NCBI GenBank assembly: GCA_965233625.1
Contig: OZ247499.1
Location: 5,394,001-5,458,000, forward strand
Direction: 5' to 3'
Length of the DNA: 64,000 nt
DNA from: G965233625 sp965233625
Lineage (GTDB): Bacteria; Planctomycetota; Planctomycetia; Pirellulales; Pirellulaceae
The first letter of the stretch is position 1. Each line of letters starts with the position of its first letter. Made by a program: the position numbers and the translations under genes. The notes beneath the pieces are model-generated. The model was not told the origin of the DNA. It did not search any database and saw only the letters and a list, made by a program, of their open reading frames with translations. This document shows positions 21,564 through 28,140 of the stretch, piece by piece.

Positions 21564-21592
21564 TTTTTAGTCGTGAGGTCGCTTTGCGTCAA
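21564..21592 (-). promoter_or_regulatory. Promoter of tRNA-Glu
   Basis: On the minus strand, TTGACG (21592-21587) and TAAAAA (21569-21564) are separated by 17 bases. The start would fall near 21557, exactly at the leader arm. A second AT-rich hexamer, TTATAA, lies just after. Confidence 0.6.
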
Positions 21593-21798
21593 GTGGGGAA
21601 AGCTGGACGATTTCCCGGCAATTCACAGGCTGCGACCGTCTAACTACTATCGGCGTAGCAGATACAAAACGCCAGACTTTCTGCAGCGTGGCAAATTGTC
21701 GCACTTTGCCCCGGACCGTCCTGCAAAAGTACTTTTTCCGGATTCACTTAGCGGCGTGTAAGTCTGCCGGAATGAACCTCGACTCCCGAATATCTATC

Positions 21799-22683
21799 AT
21801 GAAAAAGCATCTAATCCTGCTGTTGCTACTAGCCACCTGCCTGGGCTGTAAGAGCGAGTTCGTCCAATTAAAGGAAGAGTCTGGCGCCGCCGCAGACGCC
21901 AAAGTGGAAAAAGTCTTCACCGCGATGAAGAAAGTCGCCGCGGCACCGGCCGCATCCGATGCTTACACCGGGTGGCTTGCTGCGAAAAAGCAGTTGTTAA
22001 CGGCAAAATCCTTCGCTGAAAACGAAAAGCTGGAAGACAACGTGCGGCAGGCTTTCAAGACGCGGATGGAAAAGGCCGCAGCAAACGAAGCGGAACGCTA
22101 CCAGCAGGCAAAACTGGATGAGTCGCACAACGTCTACTTCATTCAGCACGATCAGCAGAACGCTGCCACGCTGATTCTGGGCGAAGATAATGCGACCGGC
22201 GTCGAAGCCGTCTTCAACAGCCGCAACGCTCACTACGCCAACTGGCTGGTCGACGGACCACCCGAAGATAAGGTGGAAGACGCGAAGGCGTGGTACCAAC
22301 GCGTCCAGCAACTGCGCTACCTGCTGGTGCTGCGCGATGTTGAACTCACCCGCCCGGAATTCAAAGGCGCCGATGATGAAGGCCGCAACGAGTTTACCCG
22401 TGGCAGCGTGAAGGCCAGCGCCTATCTGGTGGACCTGGAGTCCGGTGAAATTCTAACGTCGTTTACCTTCGCCGCGGCTAACAAGTCGTCGGTAACGGAA
22501 TTCGCCGGCGTCGATATGTTTCTCTCAGATGATCCTGACCAGGCCGTAAAGTCTCTGACAGCCCGCCTGTACGAGACCGCACACGATGTAGCTGCCGCTT
22601 CACTCGCCGAACTATCGGCAAACGTCCACAGCGAGTACCGGCACAATCGCGGCCAGTACCTATATACGCTCGAACGGAACTAG
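21799..22683 (+). CDS. Lipoprotein of unknown function
   Basis: The 294-residue product starts MKKHLILLLLLATCLGCKSE, a lipoprotein signal with cysteine about residue 17. The mature part is charged and largely helical (for example KVEKVFTAMKKVAAAP and KTRMEKAAANEAERYQQAK), with a more globular second half containing LLVLRDVELTRPEF and ASAYLVDLESGEILTSFTF, which looks like a beta-sheet core. I do not recognise a family. ATG at 21799 is the signal-peptide start; the frame is open further upstream. Convergent with ppa, with an 18-base gap. Confidence 0.65.
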   Translation: MKKHLILLLLLATCLGCKSEFVQLKEESGAAADAKVEKVFTAMKKVAAAPAASDAYTGWLAAKKQLLTAKSFAENEKLEDNVRQAFKTRMEKAAANEAERYQQAKLDESHNVYFIQHDQQNAATLILGEDNATGVEAVFNSRNAHYANWLVDGPPEDKVEDAKAWYQRVQQLRYLLVLRDVELTRPEFKGADDEGRNEFTRGSVKASAYLVDLESGEILTSFTFAAANKSSVTEFAGVDMFLSDDPDQAVKSLTARLYETAHDVAAASLAELSANVHSEYRHNRGQYLYTLERN

Positions 22684-22701
22684 CCGCGGTGACAACAGCC
22701 C

Positions 22702-23244
22702 TTAATGAAAGCCGCGGCGGCGTTCCAGGCTGTAACGCTCCAGCGCGGCTTCGATGACCGGGCCGGCGGTATCGGCGGGTTGGAACTCGTCGACTTCCAC
22801 CGCCTTTTCCTCCAGCGTTTTGTAGTCCTGGAAGAAACGCCGCAGCATGGTCAGGCGGTGCGGTGGCAGATCGCCTACGTCGTTGACGTTGTTGTATTCC
22901 GGATCGTTGGCGGCGACGGCCAGAATCTTATGGTCTTTCTTGCCGCCGTCGATCATCGTCATCAGCCCCACGGCGCGCGATGCAACCAGGGTCAGCGGGG
23001 CAACGCGTTCCTGACACAGCACCAGCACATCTAACGGGTCGTCGTCTTCGGCCAGCGTCTGCGGGATAAAGCCGTAGTTGGCGGGATAGAAGACGGCCGA
23101 ATAGAGCATGCGATCGAGCTTCAACAGGCCCGTGGGCTTATCAAGTTCGTACTTCACGCTGGCGCCCATCGGGATTTCGATGACCGAGGTGAATTCGTCG
23201 GGAAGCGATTCCCCTGGGGTGACGTCGTGCCATGGATGAGTCAT
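22702..23244 (-). CDS. ppa: Inorganic pyrophosphatase (family I)
   Basis: The 180-residue protein has the family I core: EIPMGASVKYELDKPTG, the YPANYGFIPQTLAEDDDPLDVLVL metal-binding signature (three aspartates) at about 60-80, and KKDHKILAVAANDP. It hydrolyses PPi to phosphate in the cytoplasm and drives biosynthetic reactions forward. The ATG at 23244 (MTHPWHDV) is the family-like start. It is downstream of def and fmt on the same strand, but 70 bases separate it from fmt. Confidence 0.95.
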   Translation of the reverse strand: MTHPWHDVTPGESLPDEFTSVIEIPMGASVKYELDKPTGLLKLDRMLYSAVFYPANYGFIPQTLAEDDDPLDVLVLCQERVAPLTLVASRAVGLMTMIDGGKKDHKILAVAANDPEYNNVNDVGDLPPHRLTMLRRFFQDYKTLEEKAVEVDEFQPADTAGPVIEAALERYSLERRRGFH

Positions 23245-23313
23245 GTGATTTGCTGCTTGTCGCGGTTGCACGGTTTGTTTCGCAATGGAAGGTCAATGGA
23301 GCGTTTATAGCAA

Positions 23314-24273
23314 TTATAGGTCGCCAAACTGCGCGCCGGGCATCATCGGGTGGCCTCGCAGAAAGTCCGCCACCGGCATGCTGCGTTTGCCGGCAGGTTG
23401 CACCTGCTGAACCCGGATAGAGCCCTCGCCGGTGGCGATTTCAAGCTGTTGGCCGTCTGAAGAAACCACCTGCCCCGGTTCCGTTCCGGCGCCGCCTTGC
23501 GGGTCGGGCTGCATCTGTTCGATAATCAGACGCATGGGTTTACCGCCCTTTGGTAGGTAATGCGTGTATACGCCAGGCCAGGGCTGAAAGGCGCGAAGCT
23601 GGTCGTAAATCTGCTGAGCGGTCCGCTGCCAGTTGATGGCGCCGTCAGCTTTCGATAACCGTGGCGCCTGCGTGACTTTGGCCGGGTCCTGCGTTTCACC
23701 GGGCGGGTCGTCCGGGCTGCGCTGTAGAATCTGCATCGCCTCCTGCATGGCTTCCACGCCAAGCAGCGAAAGCCGTTTTTCAAGCTGCACCGCATCTTCA
23801 TGCGGGTCGATGGGCGTCTCGCGAACGCAGATGCACGGGCCGCCATCCAGACGCGGCGTCATATGAATCACGGTGACGCCCGTCCGCTCGTCGCCGTTGT
23901 AAATGGCCCAGTTCACCGGCGCCGCCCCGCGGTAGGCCGGCAGCAACGAACCATGCAGATTCACGCCGCCGTACTTCGCCAGGCCCAGTGCTTTGCGGGA
24001 AAGAATCTGGCCGTAATCACAGACCACAAACAGATCCGCTGCCAGCTGCTCCAGCGCCGCATAAGCCTCATCCGAGTTAATGCTCGCGGGCTCCAGCAGC
24101 GTGGCGCCGTGTTTTTCAGCCGCCACCCGCATGGGGTTGGGCGGCGTTTTCCGGCGCGAGCGGGCGGGCGGTTGCGGCCGGGTGATGACCGCCGCGATCT
24201 CGTGTTCCGACCCGGTCAGCCACTCGTAAGTTGGCACGGCGAACGGACCGGTGCCCATCATAACAATTCGCAT
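23314..24273 (-). CDS. fmt: Methionyl-tRNA formyltransferase
   Basis: The 319-residue protein contains the formyltransferase signature VNLHGSLLPAYRGAAPVNWA with catalytic Asn/His and the aspartate in MTPRLDGGPC, followed by the C-terminal anticodon-binding-like domain (AINWQRTAQQIYDQLRAFQPWPG onward). It formylates Met-tRNAi with 10-formyl-THF. It lies 73 bases downstream of def on the same strand, the usual partnership of formylation and deformylation. ATG at 24273 is chosen because the Rossmann start MRIVMMGTGPFAVP begins there. Confidence 0.95.
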   Translation of the reverse strand: MRIVMMGTGPFAVPTYEWLTGSEHEIAAVITRPQPPARSRRKTPPNPMRVAAEKHGATLLEPASINSDEAYAALEQLAADLFVVCDYGQILSRKALGLAKYGGVNLHGSLLPAYRGAAPVNWAIYNGDERTGVTVIHMTPRLDGGPCICVRETPIDPHEDAVQLEKRLSLLGVEAMQEAMQILQRSPDDPPGETQDPAKVTQAPRLSKADGAINWQRTAQQIYDQLRAFQPWPGVYTHYLPKGGKPMRLIIEQMQPDPQGGAGTEPGQVVSSDGQQLEIATGEGSIRVQQVQPAGKRSMPVADFLRGHPMMPGAQFGDL

Positions 24274-24346
24274 TGGCGCCTCCGTGCGGAAGGGACAACC
24301 TGATAACAGGGTCCGTGGTGGGGAAATGGGTGCCGGTGGAAGATGG

Positions 24347-24928
24347 TTACTCGCAGTACTTCTTTTCCCAAGCGGCAAGATGCTCGGCCACGCCTTCTTC
24401 AAAGCCCGGCTCACCCGATTGCCGCTCGCTACGGTACGCAAGCTCGAACTCTTCAACCTGCGGGGCTATATCTGCGGCCGCCGTTTCGCTCATGCGGTCG
24501 ATAAACATCACGCCGTCCAGGTGGTCGGTTTCGTGCTGCACAACACGCGAGAGGAAGCCCGTTAACGTGGCGGAGATTTCTTCGCCCTGCAGGTTATAAG
24601 CGTTGACGTTGATCTGTTTTGGCCGTTTCAAAGAACCATAAAGCCCCGGCAGGCTAAGGCAACCTTCTTCCGCTTCAGCGATGCCTTTGGGGCGGCTGAT
24701 CACGGGGTTAATAAACACCATCTCTTCGCCTTCGCCCTCGGTCGCGGTTGTGTTAGCGACAAACAGACGTATCGGCAGGTTCACCTGATTCGCGGCCAGT
24801 CCGACTCCTTTGGCGGCGTACATCAGCTTGAACATGTCGCGGACCACCTGCACAAGCTCATCGTCCACGCGCACAATGGGCTTCGATTTGTGCCGCAAAG
24901 CAGGGTGCGGATAAGTCACAATTTCCAA
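24347..24928 (-). CDS. def: Peptide deformylase
   Basis: The 193-residue protein shows all three deformylase motifs: GVGLAANQ (41-48), EGCLSLPG (C90) and QHETDHLDG (H132, E133, H136). It removes the N-formyl group from nascent proteins using a metal held by C90, H132 and H136. The start is a TTG at 24928, supported by GAGG about 8 bases upstream and by the conserved first residues (EIVTYPHPALRH). It heads the def-fmt pair. Confidence 0.95.
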   Translation of the reverse strand: MEIVTYPHPALRHKSKPIVRVDDELVQVVRDMFKLMYAAKGVGLAANQVNLPIRLFVANTTATEGEGEEMVFINPVISRPKGIAEAEEGCLSLPGLYGSLKRPKQINVNAYNLQGEEISATLTGFLSRVVQHETDHLDGVMFIDRMSETAAADIAPQVEEFELAYRSERQSGEPGFEEGVAEHLAAWEKKYCE

Positions 24929-25069
24929 GACAACGCCTCAACTACAACCAATACGGACGGCAAAAAATCGCCAGACTGTAACGATTATACGCCCTGCCCG
25001 CCCATTGACGATAGGCGGCAGCGAATACGGTCACGTGGCTATCAAGCAGTAATCAATGGACAGAACACT

Positions 25070-25096
25070 AACTCGAAGCGCGCTTTTTGAGGTTGC
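25070..25096. repeat. Type B arm (degenerate)
   Basis: AACTCGAAGCGCGCTTTTTG followed by AGGTTGC resembles the better arm at 25150-25178 and lies 80 bases before it in the same orientation. Confidence 0.5.
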
Positions 25097-25149
25097 AATA
25101 CTTGACCGTCGAATCGCTATTTTGCCTTGAACACGAGTACGAAGACACG

Positions 25150-25178
25150 AACCCGAAGCGCGAATTTTGAAGTTGCGC
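25150..25178. repeat. Type B arm, left flank of the IS110 element
   Basis: AACCCGAAGCGCGAATTTTG followed by AAGTTGCGC. Its near reverse complement is at 26809-26837, so the IS110 element lies between two arms of one inverted repeat. Confidence 0.65.
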
Positions 25179-25193
25179 GCATTGAGCATTGTA

Positions 25194-25241
25194 CCCTCGC
25201 CCACTTGTGGGAGAGGGTGGCACGAAGTGCCGGGTGAGGGC
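25194..25241. repeat. Type C hairpin, left inner flank of the IS110 element
   Basis: CCCTCGCCCACTTGTGGGAG plus AGGGTGGCACGAAGTGCCGG and a GTGAGGGC end. It contains two small hairpins. It aligns with the reverse complement of 26737-26780. Confidence 0.55.
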
Positions 25242-25335
25242 TTTGCCGGCTGCGATAACGCGTTAATTTGCCTTCAAATGCAGTGTTTTACGCGTTCCGG
25301 CGGGGCATCGCTTCCCCCTAGTATCTTTCTATTCG

Positions 25336-25530
25336 CTGGTTTTCCAGACTGGTGATGATACTTTTGCCTGGCTGGGGATTGCAACTCTTGCTGGGTGACG
25401 CCGTGTAGATCGTATCTCCCCCTGGGCCTTGTGGCCGTAGATGAGCTGGATCGCACGGCGGTTCATTCTGAACCCGGACCGTCGCCTGAATCAGCCGTCG
25501 CGGCTAGATCGTATCTACTAGGAAGGGACC
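25336..25530 (+). ncRNA. Candidate IS110 bridge RNA region
   Basis: The non-coding left end contains several small hairpins: CTGGTTTTCCAG (25336-25347), GGCCTTGTGGCC (25425-25436) and GGTTCATTCTGAACC (25460-25474), plus a 12-bp direct repeat TAGATCGTATCT at 25406-25417 and 25505-25516. IS110-group elements (IS621) express a structured bridge RNA from this place that pairs with donor and target DNA. The exact RNA ends and loops cannot be derived by eye. Confidence 0.4.
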
Positions 25531-25532
25531 TT

Positions 25533-26552
25533 ATGAGCCAGTCTGCCTGCCAGCCTTTGTATCAACGTGTTATCGGCGTCGATGTCGCTTCCAGCAAAAT
25601 CGACATCTGCGATTCTCAGCAGGAAATCGACCGCACGATCTCCAACGCCCCTTCTGCGATTCGCAGGCAACTGGCCGGTAAGCTCGAGCAGCACCAGAAC
25701 GTGCTGGTCGTCTGCGAAGCCACCGGCGGCTACGAGCAAACGCTCGTCGACGCCATGCACCAGGCCGGTGTGGATATCGTGGTGGCCAACCCCAGGCAGG
25801 TCCGCGACTTCGCCAAAGGCCACGGCTACCTGGAAAAGAGCGATACGCTCGACGCGCGCATTCTCTGCCAGTTCGGACAGGACGTGAAAAAACTGCATCT
25901 GAAGCTGCCGGTGTCGCCTCAACACAGGCGTCTGCAAGCCGCTGTCCGCCGCCGTGGACAACTGATGGAGATGATCCATCAGGAGCAGAACCGCCAGCAG
26001 CAGACCTGCGATAAATTCGCGGCGCGGTCCATCAAGGACACCCTCAAACTGCTGGAAAAGCAGCAGGCGGCGACCGAAAAAGAAATCACGTCGCTTCTCC
26101 AGGAACTGGCGCCTGATGAGCCGCTTGTTGAGATCCTCCGCAGTGTGCCGGGCGTGGGCGAAATCACCGTCGCCACGCTGCTGGCTGAGCTTCCCGAACT
26201 GGGGGAACTCAACCGCGGCGAGGTCGCCAAACTGGTGGGCGTAGCGCCGCTCATTCAGCAAAGCGGAAACTCCGATAAGAAGCGACCGGCCCGAGGCGGC
26301 CGCGGTCAGGTGCGCCGCGTGCTGTACATGGCCGCCCTGGTCGCCACCCGTTACAACGCGGTGATCGCCGCCTTTTATCAAAGGCTGCTGGCCCGGGGCA
26401 AACCCAGAAAGCTGGCGCTCGTCGCCTGTATGCGGAAACTGCTGACCATCCTCAACGATATGGCCCGCCACGAGCAACCGTGGAGAGACGAGTTACCTCC
26501 GCAGACCACCCTCAGCCAGCAAAAAGGGGAGGCGGCCGGAAACCGTCGCTAA
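25533..26552 (+). CDS. IS110-family transposase (DEDD recombinase)
   Basis: The 339-residue protein has the RuvC-like DEDD domain at its N-terminus (D17 in VIGVDVASSKID, E62 in CEATGGYE, D104 and D107 in EKSDTLDARIL) and the Transposase_20 domain in the C-terminal half with the helix-hairpin-helix SVPGVGEITVATLLAELPE and the catalytic serine S244 in IQQSGNS. The spacing matches characterised IS110 enzymes such as IS621 (D11, E60, D102, D105, S241). It recombines DNA under guidance of a bridge RNA. AGGAAGG precedes the ATG. No frameshift or stop is seen. Confidence 0.93.
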   Translation: MSQSACQPLYQRVIGVDVASSKIDICDSQQEIDRTISNAPSAIRRQLAGKLEQHQNVLVVCEATGGYEQTLVDAMHQAGVDIVVANPRQVRDFAKGHGYLEKSDTLDARILCQFGQDVKKLHLKLPVSPQHRRLQAAVRRRGQLMEMIHQEQNRQQQTCDKFAARSIKDTLKLLEKQQAATEKEITSLLQELAPDEPLVEILRSVPGVGEITVATLLAELPELGELNRGEVAKLVGVAPLIQQSGNSDKKRPARGGRGQVRRVLYMAALVATRYNAVIAAFYQRLLARGKPRKLALVACMRKLLTILNDMARHEQPWRDELPPQTTLSQQKGEAAGNRR

Positions 26553-26736
26553 ACAACAACCAGCCGCCTCACGTGCTCGATGCATCAAGATGCACCGGCA
26601 CAATTTCATCCCAGGATTATAACCCCACGGCTGCCTGGACTCCACGCAGTTCATCCTCTCCCTGCGCACAAGCAGAACAATCGCCCGCAAAAAACAAACG
26701 ATGACCAGAACCCGTTTGACAAAACTCAAGACCGTC

Positions 26737-26780
26737 GCTCATCTGGCCTCCGGCCATCTTCTCCCCCAAGGGAGAAGAGC
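26737..26780. repeat. Type C hairpin, right inner flank of the IS110 element
   Basis: GCTCATCTGGCCTCCGGCCA followed by TCTTCTCCCCCAAGGGAGAA and GAGC forms two hairpins (GGCC..GGCC and TTCTCCC..GGGAGAA). It mirrors 25194-25241. Confidence 0.55.
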
Positions 26781-26808
26781 ATGCGTTACCGTTCAACGTC
26801 CCAAAAGT

Positions 26809-26837
26809 GCGCAACTTCTAAACTTTCACTTCGGGTT
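26809..26837. repeat. Type B arm, right flank of the IS110 element
   Basis: GCGCAACTTCTAAACTTTCA followed by CTTCGGGTT is close to the reverse complement of 25150-25178. Confidence 0.6.
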
Positions 26838-26879
26838 GCTTCACGCCGCCACCATATTGAAGTTCACGCCGGATCGCGA

Positions 26880-28010
26880 CTAACGACTGATGATGAAATT
26901 GGAGGTCTGCCAGCCGGCGCCGTTTGACGCGCGGAACTGGTTGCCGTTGATGGGCCAGAGAATGGTCTGGTTCTGGGCGGCGGAAAAGTACGCCATGTAG
27001 CCAGCCTGATCGCGTAACTGGTCGCGGGTGTAAACGTAGGACTTCTGGGCGCCGGCAACAGGGACCGTCAAGGTAGCCTGGGTGGCAGTGATAGTCGCCA
27101 GCCCCAGACCGCCGTTGGTGGAGTGCTTCAAACGGAACTGCCCCAGGCCGCCGACAGCGGGAGCGCCGCCGAGAATGGGGCTGCCGCCACCGACCGGAGG
27201 TTTCATGCCAGGCCGGTTGCCCAGCCGGGCGATTTCCCACCGGCTTTCGCGCCACTGCAGTCTGCCAACGGCGACGTACGAACCTTCCGCCAGTTTGCCG
27301 CGGTTGGCAACGGGCCAGCCAACGACGTTTAACTGGTTGTTACGTGAGTAAGCACGATGCGTTGCTGTGTCCTGCGCCGGTGACCGCGTGTAAGTGGTGG
27401 ACAGGCCCAGGTTGTCGACAATCGTCAGTGTTTTGGCGGTGACTTTCACGCTGCCTTGCTGGCGTGCTCTCTGATCCACCAGATCATATTCGCCCGGCCC
27501 GTATTGCTTCCCACCAGCAGGTGTTCCGCCAACAGCAGGTGTTCCGCCCGTTGGCAGACCAGGAATGCCGCCAACGGGTAAACCACCTACCGGCAGCCCG
27601 CCCGTCGGCAGACCACCAATAGGCAACCCACCAACAGGTGCGCCGCCGATCAGTCCCCCGCCGGCGCCTGCATTGGCGATCACGGATTTGCTATCGCGCC
27701 AACGCACCTGCCGCAGGGCCGAAACGGTTCCCACGCGGAAGTGCCCCCGGTTGGTTGCAGGCCAGGCAATAATATCTGTCTGAAGATTGCGGGAGAAACC
27801 CGTGAAACCGGGCAGGTCAAACTGGGCGTCGCGTCCATACACCGCAACTTGCCCCAGATGATCCGTAATCGTCACCGACCGGGCCGTTACACGCGCCGTG
27901 CCGCGCTGGCTTGTGACAGGATTCACCAGCAGAAAGTCCTGCGCCGGCAGCGAAGCCACAACACTTAGTAAAAGAGCACACGCCGCAGTGGGGGGCAGGA
28001 ATGACTTCAT
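26880..28010 (-). CDS. Exported three-module repeat protein with GGLP linker
   Basis: The 376-residue product has a signal peptide (about 1-24, ending LPAQD) and three related modules of about 75 residues. Each ends with a Y(T/G)R...W P . N R G pattern: AWPATNRGHFRVG (about 90), GWPVANRGKLAEG (about 240) and LWPINGNQFRASNG (near the C-terminus), each preceded by a beta-rich segment such as VTARSVTITDHLGQVAVYGR. Modules 1 and 2 are separated by a Gly/Pro repeat (IGGLPTGGLPVGGLPVGG, about 125-160). I recognise no family; the modules look like small beta domains for the cell surface. Divergent from the spermidine-synthase-like gene. Confidence 0.7.
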   Translation of the reverse strand: MKSFLPPTAACALLLSVVASLPAQDFLLVNPVTSQRGTARVTARSVTITDHLGQVAVYGRDAQFDLPGFTGFSRNLQTDIIAWPATNRGHFRVGTVSALRQVRWRDSKSVIANAGAGGGLIGGAPVGGLPIGGLPTGGLPVGGLPVGGIPGLPTGGTPAVGGTPAGGKQYGPGEYDLVDQRARQQGSVKVTAKTLTIVDNLGLSTTYTRSPAQDTATHRAYSRNNQLNVVGWPVANRGKLAEGSYVAVGRLQWRESRWEIARLGNRPGMKPPVGGGSPILGGAPAVGGLGQFRLKHSTNGGLGLATITATQATLTVPVAGAQKSYVYTRDQLRDQAGYMAYFSAAQNQTILWPINGNQFRASNGAGWQTSNFIISR

Positions 28011-28140
28011 GAGACCAGCTTCTTAAAAATTGAAGGGTTGTAACCGCACGGACGGGCAGTAATTCGGCGCCTTGTCAGTAGAATACACGTCTCGCGTCAG
28101 AATTGCCAAAAAATCCCCTACCCCCATCAGGAAAACCTCA

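Larger units (their letters stand above)
24929..25532. other. Gap with repeats and the left part of an IS110 element
   Basis: No gene is seen. The gap holds two type B arms (25070-25096, 25150-25178), a type C hairpin (25194-25241) and then the non-coding left end of the IS110 element up to its transposase start at 25533. Confidence 0.6.
25242..26736 (+). mobile_element. IS110-family insertion sequence (outer limits)
   Basis: The limits given are the maximum space between the mirrored type C repeats (1495 bases); the exact ends are not visible because IS110 elements lack terminal inverted repeats and usually make no target duplication. The element contains a 339-aa DEDD transposase and a non-coding segment of up to about 290 bases on its left, the position of the bridge RNA in the IS110 group. 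The size fits the family (about 1.2-1.6 kb). It appears intact and so may be recent. Confidence 0.75.
26553..26879. other. Right end of the IS110 element and flanking repeats
   Basis: No gene. The 3' end of the element lies somewhere between 26553 and 26736; a TTGACA hexamer is at 26716-26721. Type C and type B repeats follow (26737-26780, 26809-26837). Confidence 0.45.

Noticed and set aside
25518..26477. 319-codon antisense frame across the IS110 transposase
   Set aside because: The sense strand carries all catalytic residues; the antisense protein has no recognisable features.
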